Shown here: one piece after another, positions 1 to 8,821 of the stretch | Layout of the letters: each line of letters starts with the position of its first letter | How positions within the stretch are numbered: the stretch's first letter is position 1 | DNA from: Oceanobacillus sp. CFH 90083 | Lineage (GTDB): Bacteria; Bacillota; Bacilli; Bacillales; Amphibacillaceae | DNA: 64,000 nucleotides | Reading direction: 5' to 3' | Assembly (NCBI RefSeq): GCF_009389585.1 | Contig: NZ_VIYG01000003.1 | Location: 341,144 to 405,143, forward strand | The notes under the pieces: model-generated | Seen by the model: the letters and a program-made list of their open reading frames with translations, nothing else | Database searches by the model: none | What the model was told of the DNA's origin: nothing | Position numbers and translations under genes: made by a program

Positions 1-82
1 TAGGTAACATTCCTAAATTTGTATTTACAATTTTTTAATTATTTAACAACTTTAATTTATCATTACTTTTTTATGAAGTCAA
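1..82 (-). promoter_or_regulatory. Second copy of PTS-type leader (promoter plus start of antiterminator), cut by left edge
   Basis: Read on the minus strand, this has a -35 TTGACT (82-77), a 17-nt spacer and a -10 TAAATT (59-54). It then reaches GGAATGTTACC at the very edge, which is the 5' arm of the RAT-like element seen whole at 2918-2943. The sequence is a near copy of 2932-3018. The gene it would serve lies outside the window to the left; a beta-glucoside PTS gene is the natural guess. Confidence 0.5.
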
Positions 83-92
83 TAAGATTTTT
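2..92. repeat. Direct repeat copy A (leader duplication)
   Basis: About 85-90 bp aligns with 2932-3018 with scattered substitutions. Both copies begin AGGTAACATTCCTAAATTT and pass through ATGAAGTCAATAA. The two copies bracket the phosphoesterase gene. Conservation covers the promoter and the start of the antiterminator, so this looks like a duplicated leader and not a mobile repeat. Confidence 0.75.
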
Positions 93-110
93 AAGCGAAT
101 GATTTGCTTT

Positions 111-362
<252 letters not shown>

Positions 363-366
363 CACC

Positions 367-488
367 CTAGCCCGCTGCCTTATCTTTGTATAAATATAAC
401 TCGTTTATAGCTGGGTAATCCGTCTGTGTTGTGGAATTGATGTCCACAAAACCTTTGTTGTCGTTTGAATCGCCGACTTTTATATTAC
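367..488 (-). pseudogene. Coding-like fragment downstream of phosphoesterase
   Basis: In a frame different from the phosphoesterase there is about 40 codons of protein-like sequence containing NIKVGDSNDNKGFVDIN and YPAINELYLYKDKAAG before a stop at 369-367. It could be the tail of a carbohydrate-binding or secreted protein, or an alternative C-terminus of the phosphoesterase after a frameshift. I do not recognise the family. It sits between two demonstrably broken elements, so decay is likely. Confidence 0.25.
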
Positions 489-2579
489 TTATTCTGATTT
501 CCTGATCGTATAAGAATCAAATGCTTCCATTGTATCTGTGCGGTAAGATGACATTGTCAAAGTGTCTTCCGTAAAGCTGATATGTGAGAAAGTCGGTACA
601 TAGAATTGCTCTCTGAAAGCTAAGTAGTCGTATTCTTCTACTAAATCATAATACTTACTGCCACTGGCAGAGCTGCTTGTTATATACAATGTTCCTTCCG
701 GGTTCACAGCAACTGTCTGACTCTCATCTTCAAAGTCAACATTTTCAACCGGTTTAAAATTATACATTTGATGTGTTCTCGCGTAAGAATGATCATGCCC
801 CATCAGTACAATATCAATTCCTGACTCATCAATAGCCGGAACTAAAACATCACGCCGGACGGGTACATCCTCGCTCAAGGATTGTTTGCCGGCTGCGTAA
901 ATGGATTGGTGAAACATCAGCACTTTCCAATCAAATTTTTGATCGGCTGTCTCTTTCATTGTTTCTTCCAGGAATTGTACGTGCTCTTCGTTGTTCATAT
1001 TATTGGCGTTTATTACCAGATATAAAACGTTGCCATAAGTGAAGTAGTAATCACTGCCTGCTTCGTCTTTCCCGTAGGATGATAAATTCGGCTCATTAAA
1101 GTGATTTCTATAGTTTGCAGCCACATCATGGTTTCCCGGTGTTGTTGCAGTTGGATAAGAAGCCAGAATCTCTGGTTTAAAGTATGCATCGTACTCACTT
1201 TCGTTATCGGGTGTATCGACAAAGTCCCCTGCGTTTAAAATCATACTGGCATCCGGCACAGTTTCAAACGCATGCTCTAACGTTTCTTCCCATCCAAAAA
1301 CGTCTGTTGGAATAGTCCCGGTACCAATCTGGGCATCTGCCAAGAAAATCGCGTCATAACCATCGGTGATATCCTGTGTACGCAGTGGATAAATCTGCGA
1401 GTAGCCAGCTCCGTTACCAACGCGATAGAGATAATCTGTATCACGTTCAACGTCGATTGTCGCTTTATTAGCGTAATAATCCGTTTCAGTAAACTTCGTA
1501 TAAGCTAGTTCTATGGAGTCCGCTTCATAAACAATGGCGTCTTCTTCAGAAAATGCTTCAAGGTCTGTTCCTTCCATAACTTCTACATATCCTGCTTCAG
1601 AAGATAAAGAATTCCAAGTGAAATGAATGCTATTTTCATCTGCTCCTGTATTGACAGAAACATTCTTCACTGCTTCACTATTTGCTGCCAACCGGGTCTC
1701 ATCCGGATTGAGAATGACTTCTACTAATTCAAAGCCAGTTTCGTTATCGTCTGGATCATACGCATGCAATTCAACAGCGATAGTAATATCCACAAAAGAG
1801 TTGCCAGCAGCATCTGTCATTGCTTCGCTTAATTCATACCTTGTCGCACCATCTTCATTAATAGTTTCTTCGTATTCGCCTGGTATAAATCCATTTGTAA
1901 CACTTGAAACATCCTCAACTATAAAGGTTTCTTCCATAAATTCCCCATCAGCAACTTTTTCTTGTGCCCCATATTCCATGTTTTCAGAATAGTTTCCAGT
2001 TGGGATATTATGAAAATCTCCTACGGGGCTCCCGTTGATATACATTGTCATAGCATCATTGTAACGAGAAGTAATTTCAAGCGCATAAATACTTTCAGCC
2101 TGCTCCTGCGTTAGTGTAAACGTATGGCGCAGGAAGTAAGTACTTTTTGCTTTCCCGTCTGCTGTTGTCGCTAACACTTGTCCATCTGTTTCAGAATTGG
2201 TACTAAATACATTCCCTTCATACGTTGGCCAGTCAGCTTCCGTAAACTCCATTGGAATGGTACCCCAGTCTAACCAGCCTTCAGGATAGGCCCAGCCGTT
2301 ACGCTTGTTCCACCCCTCATACCATGTTCCGGCATTTGGATCCTCGTCACCATCATAATAACGCCATTCCATATCCTCATTCACCAAGTTAACCGCTTCC
2401 AAATTTGTCATATCAGTATCGAATAATGACTCCAGCGAAGCAGTTACCTCACTTGTTGCCCCGGTCTCCTCTGCTGTGTCAGCCTCTGCATCATCAGAAG
2501 ATTGATTTGTGCAAGCTCCTAATACGGCTGTTAGTGCCAGTAAAGCAATAAAAAAGCTAATTACCTTTTTTTTCTTCAT
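489..2579 (-). CDS. Lipoprotein calcineurin-like metallophosphoesterase
   Basis: A 696-residue surface lipoprotein: a Lys-rich start, a hydrophobic stretch and the lipobox AVLGAC. A long N-terminal part of beta-sandwich/fibronectin-like character comes first. The PF00149-type catalytic domain follows from about residue 408, with LADAQ (~415), AGDFVD (~460), GNHD (~482), FHQS (~557) and GHDHSYARTH (~594). Those residues bind a dinuclear metal centre and hydrolyse phosphate esters or anhydrides outside the membrane; the substrate is unknown. The start at 2579 is preferred over the ATG at 2588 because AGAAGG is then nine bases away. The gene lies 286 bp downstream of a RAT/terminator leader in the same orientation, so it may be under antitermination control. 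Confidence 0.8.
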   Translation of the reverse strand: MKKKKVISFFIALLALTAVLGACTNQSSDDAEADTAEETGATSEVTASLESLFDTDMTNLEAVNLVNEDMEWRYYDGDEDPNAGTWYEGWNKRNGWAYPEGWLDWGTIPMEFTEADWPTYEGNVFSTNSETDGQVLATTADGKAKSTYFLRHTFTLTQEQAESIYALEITSRYNDAMTMYINGSPVGDFHNIPTGNYSENMEYGAQEKVADGEFMEETFIVEDVSSVTNGFIPGEYEETINEDGATRYELSEAMTDAAGNSFVDITIAVELHAYDPDDNETGFELVEVILNPDETRLAANSEAVKNVSVNTGADENSIHFTWNSLSSEAGYVEVMEGTDLEAFSEEDAIVYEADSIELAYTKFTETDYYANKATIDVERDTDYLYRVGNGAGYSQIYPLRTQDITDGYDAIFLADAQIGTGTIPTDVFGWEETLEHAFETVPDASMILNAGDFVDTPDNESEYDAYFKPEILASYPTATTPGNHDVAANYRNHFNEPNLSSYGKDEAGSDYYFTYGNVLYLVINANNMNNEEHVQFLEETMKETADQKFDWKVLMFHQSIYAAGKQSLSEDVPVRRDVLVPAIDESGIDIVLMGHDHSYARTHQMYNFKPVENVDFEDESQTVAVNPEGTLYITSSSASGSKYYDLVEEYDYLAFREQFYVPTFSHISFTEDTLTMSSYRTDTMEAFDSYTIRKSE

Positions 2580-2860
2580 AGCTACCATCCTTCTTTATAT
2601 TTTTTATAATGCGTATCTAGCTTACGTGAGAAAACACAGACCAATCTGCATTGGCTTCATAACGTTATTTCTAATGCCAAAGCTTTTGTAGTAGGTGATT
2701 TTCATTGAATTGATGAAAACACACCTCTATTTAGAAGCGTTTTGCTAACGATACAACAGATCCAGGACCCAGGTTAAAATGGTTCAGTTGTTTAATGCTT
2801 GTGCGCAGTTTCCAAGGTGATTACTTATTCTGAGCTGGCGGGATTATCATTTTTGCAAAT
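2580..2860 (-). other. Leader-to-gene gap with a possible gene remnant
   Basis: About 280 bp between the leader terminator and the phosphoesterase start. One minus frame holds roughly 28 codons of coding-like sequence ending LNHFNLGPGSVVSLAKRF and a stop. I cannot assign it; it may be the last trace of a gene replaced by the phosphoesterase. Nothing else is evident. Confidence 0.25.
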
Positions 2861-2921
2861 AAAAAACCTGAACTGATTAAATAGACACAAAGAGATTGCG
2901 TCATTCCATTCAGTTCAGGTT
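2861..2921 (-). terminator. Leader terminator overlapping a RAT-like antiterminator
   Basis: On the minus strand AACCTGAACTGA (2921-2910) pairs perfectly with TCAGTTCAGGTT (2876-2865), followed by a run of T. The loop is 33 nt. The first four bases of the 5' arm are also the last four bases of the RAT-like element, so the two structures exclude each other. This is the hallmark of PRD-protein antitermination leaders (LicT, SacT, BglG). Confidence 0.75.
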
Positions 2922-2943
2922 ATGCCCAAAAAGGTAACATTCC
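2918..2943 (-). promoter_or_regulatory. RAT-like ribonucleic antiterminator
   Basis: Minus-strand 5' arm GGAATGTTACC, five T, then 3' arm GGGCATAACC. The family consensus as I recall it is GGATTGTTACTG with GGCAAAACC. The differences include T-to-A in the 5' arm and A-to-T in the 3' arm at positions expected to pair, so they could be compensatory. The central part is about three bases shorter than the usual 29 nt. Its position, between a sigma-A promoter and a terminator that it overlaps, fits a binding site for a LicT/BglG-type protein. Confidence 0.6.
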
Positions 2944-3018
2944 TAAATTTATATATACAATTTTGTTGTTTATGAACAACTATAATTTATCACTACTTTT
3001 GTATGAAGTCAATAAAAA
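2932..3018. repeat. Direct repeat copy B (leader duplication)
   Basis: Counterpart of 2-92. This copy keeps a perfect GTTGTT/AACAAC inverted repeat (2965-2980) inside the leader, which is degraded in copy A. Confidence 0.75.
2984..3012 (-). promoter_or_regulatory. Sigma-A-type promoter of the RAT leader
   Basis: Minus-strand -35 TTGACT (3012-3007), spacer of exactly 17 nt, -10 TAAATT (2989-2984). The same boxes and spacing are kept in copy A, which supports function. Confidence 0.6.
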
Positions 3019-3019
3019 A

Positions 3020-3033
3020 AATAAGCGCTTTCA
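3020..3033 (-). promoter_or_regulatory. cre-like site (CcpA) upstream of the leader promoter
   Basis: AATAAGCGCTTTCA on the plus strand (TGAAAGCGCTTATT on the minus strand) matches 12 of 14 positions of TGWAANCGNTNWCA. It ends eight bases upstream of the -35 box of the leader promoter, a plausible position for catabolite control of a sugar operon. Confidence 0.45.
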
Positions 3034-3230
3034 TAAAATGGCCGCTTTTAAAATTACTGCTTGCATTCAGTTAATTCACTCGATGAAATGTAAACAGCAT
3101 TATATGACTGCGCGTGAAGGACTCAGGAGGGGTTATCTCCATCCCTCAAAATAGCTGGAAGGGAAGTATTTCCCATAAAATGAGTCTATCAAAGAGGTTC
3201 GGGAACTCAAGAAACATTATCCCTTCTCCA

Positions 3231-4379
3231 CTACTCAGCTGATTCTTTCCATTCTAATTCCGGCAGCCACTGTCCCATATGATCTTGTATTTCAGATAAA
3301 ACTTCATCAGGCTTTCCTGCTTGTTCCTCAGATGCTTGTTCTAATGGAACTACCTGTATATTAGAAATCGCATCTCCATTTTCTTCAAACTCGACAAAGG
3401 TCGGCAGAAAGCGGGGATTTTGAACAAGCACTTCATCTCCTGCTTTTACAAGGTCAAATTCGAATATACCGCCAATCCGATTGTACAATTGATATTGACC
3501 GGAGAGAAAGTTTCCTAAAGAATAGGCAACCAATGTTTGCTTCCCTTCTTTTCCTTCCAGCCATTCTATTGGCTGAAGAACATGCGGGTGATGACCAATG
3601 ACGACATCAACTCCCAAGTCAGCAGCAAACTGTGCCAAATTCTTCTGTTCCTGATTGGGCATTCGTTCTTCTTCCTGGCCAAAATGCAGACTCACTATTG
3701 TTATATCTGCCAGGTCGTTAGCTTTTTCAACTTCTTCTTGGATCTGCTTACGGTCCAGCAAATTAACGAGATAAGGTTTTCCATCTGGTACGGGCATGCC
3801 GTTTGTTCCATATGTATAGCTTAGAAAAGCAATAGATATATCCTGATCTGTTTCCAGCACTCTTATTTCAGCTTGATCTTCGGCATTCTTAAAGCTTCCC
3901 GTGTAGGGCATTCCGATTTCTTCATAATAAGCGATGGCATTTTGGATCGCTTCTTCACCTCTATCTAATGTATGGTTATTTGCCATGGTTATAATATCGA
4001 CACCAGCAGCTTGTAAATCATCTCCAATTTCAAATGGGCTGTTGAAATTAGGATACCCTGATAAACCAATGGATTCACCGCCCATAATCGTTTCCTGATT
4101 GGCAACCGTGATTGCCGGCTCCTTTAAATAATCTGTAACCTCGGCAAGCATCGGTTTGAAATCATATTTTTCCCCATTCCAGGCTTCGTCATAAACACGA
4201 TCATGAATTAAAATATCTCCGATTGCGGCAACGGTAACCTGAGGGCTAATCCAATCCGTTTCCTTTTCGCTCAGCGCGATATCTTTTTGGGAATGCGGGC
4301 TGCTTGTATGAGAATCAGTAGACGATGAGCATGCTGTTAAAAAAAAGAGAATAATAAAAAAATATGTCAGTTTATACAT
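3231..4379 (-). CDS. CapA family lipoprotein (PGA_cap metallophosphatase fold)
   Basis: A 382-residue protein with a lipoprotein signal (LTAC lipobox near residue 17). Conserved CapA blocks follow: AAIGDILIHD (~51), ANQETIMGG (~93), TMANNHTLDRG (~132), SLHFGQEE (~231), GHHPHVLQPIEW (~262) and AYSLGNFLSG (~282). CapA proteins belong to poly-gamma-glutamate or capsule export/attachment systems. No capB or capC neighbours are present, so this is one of the many stand-alone CapA-like lipoproteins of unknown substrate. AAAGGCGGAG precedes the ATG. It is divergent from the ydcF-like gene. Confidence 0.85.
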   Translation of the reverse strand: MYKLTYFFIILFFLTACSSSTDSHTSSPHSQKDIALSEKETDWISPQVTVAAIGDILIHDRVYDEAWNGEKYDFKPMLAEVTDYLKEPAITVANQETIMGGESIGLSGYPNFNSPFEIGDDLQAAGVDIITMANNHTLDRGEEAIQNAIAYYEEIGMPYTGSFKNAEDQAEIRVLETDQDISIAFLSYTYGTNGMPVPDGKPYLVNLLDRKQIQEEVEKANDLADITIVSLHFGQEEERMPNQEQKNLAQFAADLGVDVVIGHHPHVLQPIEWLEGKEGKQTLVAYSLGNFLSGQYQLYNRIGGIFEFDLVKAGDEVLVQNPRFLPTFVEFEENGDAISNIQVVPLEQASEEQAGKPDEVLSEIQDHMGQWLPELEWKESAE

Positions 4380-4509
4380 AGAAATCTCCGCCTTTTGCCA
4401 TTGCTTGGTTATATCCTATCATATAATGAATTCTATACAAATGATGATTTCATCCACAGAAAAGCTTATAATGAAAGAATCTCCTTCTTTTCGGATAGGA
4501 GAGAGGGTA

Positions 4510-5580
4510 ATGACAACAGGTGGAAAGAGGTGGACTTATTTGATATATTTTATTGCTTCCATACCGCTATTATTTTTAATTCTATTTCTAGTCAGTTATT
4601 TGCGGGACCCGCGCAAATTGATTAATGGATTTCTGTTTAATAGTTTCTTAATCACATTCTTTTTATTTTGCGCATTCTTTTATATTTACATCGACGGACC
4701 GTATCAGTATGTCGTGTTAGTTTTCCCGGTGCTGCTGTTAATGGTACTGATTCCATTTGGTGTGCTCGCATTAATTGCCGGTCTATTTTACAATGCAAAA
4801 GTGTTGATGGAAAAGGAAGGAAAACGATTTAGAAATTCCTTAACATTAATTATGGCGATAGGCATACTTACATTAATTATTATTAATGTGGTTAATCCTA
4901 CACAATTTTTCCCGGAGTATTTACAGCCGCTGTTTGGAGGAGCCGGATTGGTTGTTACCTATGTATTTTTACATATGTTTAACTTTTTAACAGCTTATGG
5001 ACTGAATCAATGGAATCGGCCGAAGCGGGATCAGGATTTTATTATTGTCTTAGGAAGCGGCTTAATCAAGGATCGTGTACCGCCGTTACTGGCAAGCAGA
5101 ATTGATAAAGCGATCGAATTTTATCATCGGCAGAAAATGGTGACGACGCCTCCTAAAATTATCTTCTCTGGCGGACAGGGACCTGATGAGGAGCTTCCTG
5201 AAGCAGAGGCAATGCAAAACTATGCAGTAGAAAAAGGAATACCGATCGGGGATACGATTCAAGAGAACCAATCTGTTAACACATATGAAAATATGAAGTT
5301 TTCCAAAAAAATCATGGACAAAATGAATGGAGAAGGAAAGTATCAGAGTATTTTTGCGACGAATAATTTTCATTTGTTCCGGGCAGGGATTTATGCCAGA
5401 AAAGCAGGCCTGGATAGTCAGGGGATTGGTTCAAAAACAGCATTTTATTATTGGCCGAATGCAATGGTCAGGGAATATATTGCTGTTGTCGTCATGGGGA
5501 AGCGCCGTCACTTCATCATAGTGAGCTGCATCATGGGATTCTCCTTGCTTCTGAGCATTATCGGTTATCTGATCACCTAA
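4510..5580 (+). CDS. YdcF family (DUF218) membrane protein
   Basis: A 356-residue protein with about five N-terminal hydrophobic helices, then a cytosolic-type DUF218 domain starting near FIIVLGSGLIKDR. That domain includes IIFSGGQG, PEAEAMQNYA, NTYENMKFS and ATNNFHLFRAG. A final C-terminal helix follows. DUF218/YdcF-like proteins bind nucleotide-type ligands and some act in cell-envelope processes; the exact reaction is unknown. The start is taken at 4510, where AGGAGAGAGGG lies just upstream. Earlier in-frame ATGs back to 4405 lack a good ribosome binding site and overlap the divergent promoter region. Confidence 0.8.
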   Translation: MTTGGKRWTYLIYFIASIPLLFLILFLVSYLRDPRKLINGFLFNSFLITFFLFCAFFYIYIDGPYQYVVLVFPVLLLMVLIPFGVLALIAGLFYNAKVLMEKEGKRFRNSLTLIMAIGILTLIIINVVNPTQFFPEYLQPLFGGAGLVVTYVFLHMFNFLTAYGLNQWNRPKRDQDFIIVLGSGLIKDRVPPLLASRIDKAIEFYHRQKMVTTPPKIIFSGGQGPDEELPEAEAMQNYAVEKGIPIGDTIQENQSVNTYENMKFSKKIMDKMNGEGKYQSIFATNNFHLFRAGIYARKAGLDSQGIGSKTAFYYWPNAMVREYIAVVVMGKRRHFIIVSCIMGFSLLLSIIGYLIT

Positions 5581-5598
5581 AAAAAAATGAAAAAAACA

Positions 5599-5654
5599 GA
5601 AATCCAAACATTTTCAAATGCTGCTAGAAGCGCTCTGGTAAATGTTTGGATTTC
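5599..5654. terminator. Bidirectional terminator between ydcF-like gene and chbG
   Basis: GAAATCCAAACATTT (5599-5613) pairs perfectly with AAATGTTTGGATTTC (5640-5654). A-rich sequence lies on the left and T-rich on the right, so it can end both converging transcripts. Confidence 0.85.
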
Positions 5655-5718
5655 TTTTATTTATTCCAGTGTAACGGACTGGATAACTCTCGCAGAACTC
5701 GCTAAATGGAGTTTCGCT

Positions 5719-6417
5719 TTATTTCGACTCAACCCAATCAGGAATTTCTATCCTGCTGAGAATTTCTATTTCTTTTTCACGATCATCTGTGTATGAGCTG
5801 ATCTTTCTTAACGCTTCATCTACTCGTCCCGGATGTGTCATTACTTCAATCGATTGTACATTTTGTTTTTGTATGACATCGAATAAATTATCGGTGACAC
5901 CTTCCTTGTAGAAGTCTGTCCACAACGTATCTGTCCAGCATATTTCCGGATGGTCTGCTAAGGAATCGGTATATCGGACGGGAACATGATATTCTTTAGC
6001 AAGCTTGATAACTAAATTTTTTAAAGGAGACCAGCCGTGAACATGGTGATGGCTATCAATATGGTCTAAAGGTAAGCCTGTTGCTAAGTAAGCTTCCAGC
6101 TGTGCACGCCATTCTGACTCCACCTCCGAAATATTCGGAGCTTCCATATTACGAAAATTACTGGTGAATTTAAAGGTTCCATCTGATTTTACCAGATGGG
6201 GAGCAGAGGAAAGAAGAGGTTTTCCCCAGGTTAATACTAGATGGATGCCAACTTTTAATTTTGGATTTTCCAGTGCTTTTTCTACAGCATAACTGGTGGC
6301 TAAGCCATTCATCATTAAAGTAGTTGATGTCACGCAGCCGTTTTGATGTGCTTCGATAATTCCATCGGTGACACCTTTGGTCAGCCCGAAATCATCTGCA
6401 TTGATTTCTACTCTCAT
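5719..6417 (-). CDS. chbG: ChbG/YdjC family carbohydrate deacetylase
   Basis: A 232-residue protein starting RVEINADDFGLTKGV, the YdjC-family signature, with metal-ligand motif HIDSHHHVHG (~119) and MTHPG (~195). In Escherichia coli ChbG removes one acetyl group from chitobiose-6-phosphate and related oligosaccharides; only the deacetylated form is cut by the GH4 enzyme ChbF. The GH4 enzyme and a chitobiose/cellobiose-type PTS lie just across the divergent promoter, so that role is likely here. It follows the GntR gene by 40 bp in the same direction, with GGAGTG before the ATG. Confidence 0.85.
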   Translation of the reverse strand: MRVEINADDFGLTKGVTDGIIEAHQNGCVTSTTLMMNGLATSYAVEKALENPKLKVGIHLVLTWGKPLLSSAPHLVKSDGTFKFTSNFRNMEAPNISEVESEWRAQLEAYLATGLPLDHIDSHHHVHGWSPLKNLVIKLAKEYHVPVRYTDSLADHPEICWTDTLWTDFYKEGVTDNLFDVIQKQNVQSIEVMTHPGRVDEALRKISSYTDDREKEIEILSRIEIPDWVESK

Positions 6418-6457
6418 AAAAACACTCCTACCAGATTTTTATTTATTTGAACGGATT

Positions 6458-7180
6458 CTATTTGGAATAAGTTCGTTCGATAGAAAAGTTTGTCTTATCT
6501 CCACGGAAGAAGGATCTGGAAAATTCCACCTTACTTCCATCCTCACACTCAGCTAAAGTTTCAATGTAAAAACAGGGGAGCCCTTGTTCGCATTCTAAAA
6601 ATTTGCATATTTGTTCGTCAGCAATAGCTATTTCAATATTTTCTGATGTTTTTGAAACCCATACATCAAAATGTTCATTTAATGATTGATATAAAGAACT
6701 TCCGGCATGTTCTTTTTTTATTCCTGGAGCAGCAGACCATGGAACATAAGCCACTTCGTATTGGGTAGGCTCTCCATTAGCTCTGCGGACACGTTCAATA
6801 CGCTGAATAGGATCCTGGAGATTCACATCTAAATGGTTCGCTAATAATTCATCAGCGGCTATGACAGAAATATCCAATACTTCAATTTCTGGATGCTTTC
6901 CCTGGTCAGCCACCTGATCACTATACCGTCTGATGGTTTGCGATAGGGCTTGTTTTACTTTTGTATCGGCCACAAAAGTACCACGCCCTTGCTGGCGTAC
7001 CAAATAACCTTCTAATGTAAGTTGGTTCAAGGCAGTACGAACGGTGGTGCGGCTTACATTAAAGCTTTTGCAGAGTTCTAACTCGGGTGGGATTTTTTCG
7101 CCGGGCTTGTATTGATTTGTTTTAATACGATGTAACAATTCTTCTTTAATATATGTGTGTAGTGATTGATTTCTCTCCAT
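6458..7180 (-). CDS. GntR/HutC family regulator with UTRA domain
   Basis: A 240-residue protein. The N-terminal winged helix (about 5-75) has the GntR pattern PGEKIPPELELCKSFNVSRT and TVRTALNQLTLEGYLVRQQG, then GRGTFV. A UTRA effector domain (about 95-235) follows, with IQRIERVRRANGEP and FSRSFFRGD. Such regulators sense phosphosugars or amino sugars. It is divergent from the GH4-PTS operon and upstream of chbG, so control of both by a (deacetylated) chitobiose-phosphate signal is the simplest inference. A 16-bp palindrome in the shared promoter region is a candidate operator. Confidence 0.88.
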   Translation of the reverse strand: MERNQSLHTYIKEELLHRIKTNQYKPGEKIPPELELCKSFNVSRTTVRTALNQLTLEGYLVRQQGRGTFVADTKVKQALSQTIRRYSDQVADQGKHPEIEVLDISVIAADELLANHLDVNLQDPIQRIERVRRANGEPTQYEVAYVPWSAAPGIKKEHAGSSLYQSLNEHFDVWVSKTSENIEIAIADEQICKFLECEQGLPCFYIETLAECEDGSKVEFSRSFFRGDKTNFSIERTYSK

Positions 7181-7406
7181 AAACTCTGTGCTCCTTTAGC
7201 GCCACTTTTAAAAAATCATACCCTTTTAAGTATAAAAGTACAAGTGATTAAATGTCGAATATGAATCAATCTTCGAAAAGTGCTTCGGTCCTGATTATAT
7301 CTGGGTAATCAGTAAAAAAGCATATCTTTGCTTCTATATAATACTAGTTTACTAAAACGAGGTATAAAAAACAATTGTAATGACAAATTTAATTTATTAT
7401 TTATAG

Positions 7407-7422
7407 ACAAATAATTATTTGT
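7407..7422. promoter_or_regulatory. Perfect palindrome, candidate GntR operator
   Basis: ACAAATAATTATTTGT is a perfect 16-bp palindrome. It lies 77 bp upstream of the GH4 start in the 318-bp divergent region, next to a -10-like TATGAT (7422-7427). The size and place suit a GntR dimer. The rest of 7181-7498 is A+T-rich and otherwise featureless apart from the cre site. Confidence 0.5.
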
Positions 7423-7458
7423 ATGATACATTTAAAAAGAATTAAGGTGAAGCAAATA

Positions 7459-7472
7459 TTAAAGCGATTACA
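7459..7472 (+). promoter_or_regulatory. cre site (CcpA) in the GH4-PTS leader
   Basis: TTAAAGCGATTACA matches 13 of 14 positions of TGWAANCGNTNWCA. It lies between the candidate promoter and the ribosome binding site, where bound CcpA would block elongation. Confidence 0.65.
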
Positions 7473-7498
7473 AAATAGAAATGAAGGAGCAAGCGGTT

Positions 7499-8809
7499 AT
7501 GTCTTTAAAAGTAGTAATTATCGGCGGAGGCTCCAGCTATACGCCAGAAATTTTAGAAGGTCTTATTCAGAGACAGGCTACATTTCCAGTTTCAGAAATT
7601 GTTCTGGTTGATGTGGAACAAGGGAAAGAAAAGGTAGATACAATTTGTCAGCTGGGAAACAGAATGATTGAAGAAGCAGAAGTGAACATCAAATTAACCT
7701 GGACATTGGATAGGAGATCGGCTTTAAAAGGAGCAGATTTTGTCTCTACACAGATTCGGGTTGGCGGGTTAGCTGCAAGGGCTCAAGATGAACGCATTCC
7801 GTTAAAGCATGGTTTGATTGGGCAGGAAACAAATGGTGCTGGTGGAATAATGAAAGCGTTTCGAACAATTCCAGTATTAATGGAAGTGGCTGAGGAAGTG
7901 CAGGAGCTATGCCCTGATGCATGGATGATTAATTTTACAAATCCGGCAGGAATGGTGACAGAGGCGCTGCTTAATCATTCTGCACATAAAAAAGTCATTG
8001 GTGTATGTAATATTCCATTTAATATGCGTCATTCGACAGCGGAATTATTACAAGTGCCACCGGAGGAAGTATCGATTCGATTTATCGGGTTAAATCATTT
8101 TGTATTTGGAGATCGGGTCTATGTTGGCGGTGAGGATCGGACAGAGGATGTATTCCAAAAGCTGATTCAAAAAGAGTTTGATTACAGCCCGGCGAATATT
8201 ATGCCGCTGGATTGGTCAGAAACATTTATTAAATCCGCCAGGCTGTTGCCGAATCCGTATCATCAATACTATTTCCAAACGGAAACGGTACTGGAAAAGG
8301 ATTTAAAAGCTTATGAAGAAAATGGTACACGTGCAGAAATCGTTCAAGAATTAGAAGGGTCCCTTTTTGAATTGTACAAGCAGGAAAGTCTCCGCGAAAA
8401 GCCTAAAGAATTAGAACAGCGTGGCGGTGCTTTTTACAGTCAGGTTGCATGTAGTCTGATGGATTCGATTTATAATAATAAAGAAGATATTCAAACCGTA
8501 AATACCTGGAACCATGGCACCATTCCTGATTTGCCTTATGATGCAGTTATTGAAGCAAATTGCGTCATTACAAGGAATGGTCCCAAACCAATTACCATAG
8601 GTGAAATTCCTGCACCGATGCGGGGAATGATTCAGAATATGAAGGCAATGGAAGAGCTTGTGATTAAAGCGAGTATTTCCGGTGATTACCAGGATGCGTA
8701 CAATGCCTTTTTAGTAAATCCGTTGATTCAGGATGAGAAAAAAGCAAAAATTGTTTTAGATGAACTGTTAGAAGCGCATAAGGATTATCTACCACAATTT
8801 AACGGATAA
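7499..8809 (+). CDS. chbF: 6-phospho-beta-glucosidase, GH4 (ChbF/LicH type)
   Basis: A 436-residue GH4 enzyme. It has N-terminal NAD-binding VVIIGGGSSYTPE, the family block GQETNGAGGIMKAFRTIPV, INFTNPAGMVTEAL (~143), GVCNIPFN (~171) and GLNHF (~198). GH4 enzymes use NAD and Mn2+ in a redox-elimination mechanism to cleave phosphorylated disaccharides. With ChbG and a lactose/cellobiose-family PTS alongside, the substrate is probably chitobiose-6-P (deacetylated) or cellobiose-6-P. The start at 7499 has GAAGGAG ten bases upstream; the earlier ATG at 7481 overlaps that site. First gene of a four-gene operon. Confidence 0.88.
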   Translation: MSLKVVIIGGGSSYTPEILEGLIQRQATFPVSEIVLVDVEQGKEKVDTICQLGNRMIEEAEVNIKLTWTLDRRSALKGADFVSTQIRVGGLAARAQDERIPLKHGLIGQETNGAGGIMKAFRTIPVLMEVAEEVQELCPDAWMINFTNPAGMVTEALLNHSAHKKVIGVCNIPFNMRHSTAELLQVPPEEVSIRFIGLNHFVFGDRVYVGGEDRTEDVFQKLIQKEFDYSPANIMPLDWSETFIKSARLLPNPYHQYYFQTETVLEKDLKAYEENGTRAEIVQELEGSLFELYKQESLREKPKELEQRGGAFYSQVACSLMDSIYNNKEDIQTVNTWNHGTIPDLPYDAVIEANCVITRNGPKPITIGEIPAPMRGMIQNMKAMEELVIKASISGDYQDAYNAFLVNPLIQDEKKAKIVLDELLEAHKDYLPQFNG

Positions 8810-8821
8810 GGGGAAAACAAA

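Noticed and set aside
1627-1992. 121-codon open frame opposite the phosphoesterase gene
   Set aside because: It lies wholly antisense to a well-supported gene, has no ribosome binding site and no recognisable domain.
2963-3154. 63-codon plus-strand frame over the leader duplication
   Set aside because: It runs antisense through the promoter and cre-like site and has no Shine-Dalgarno.
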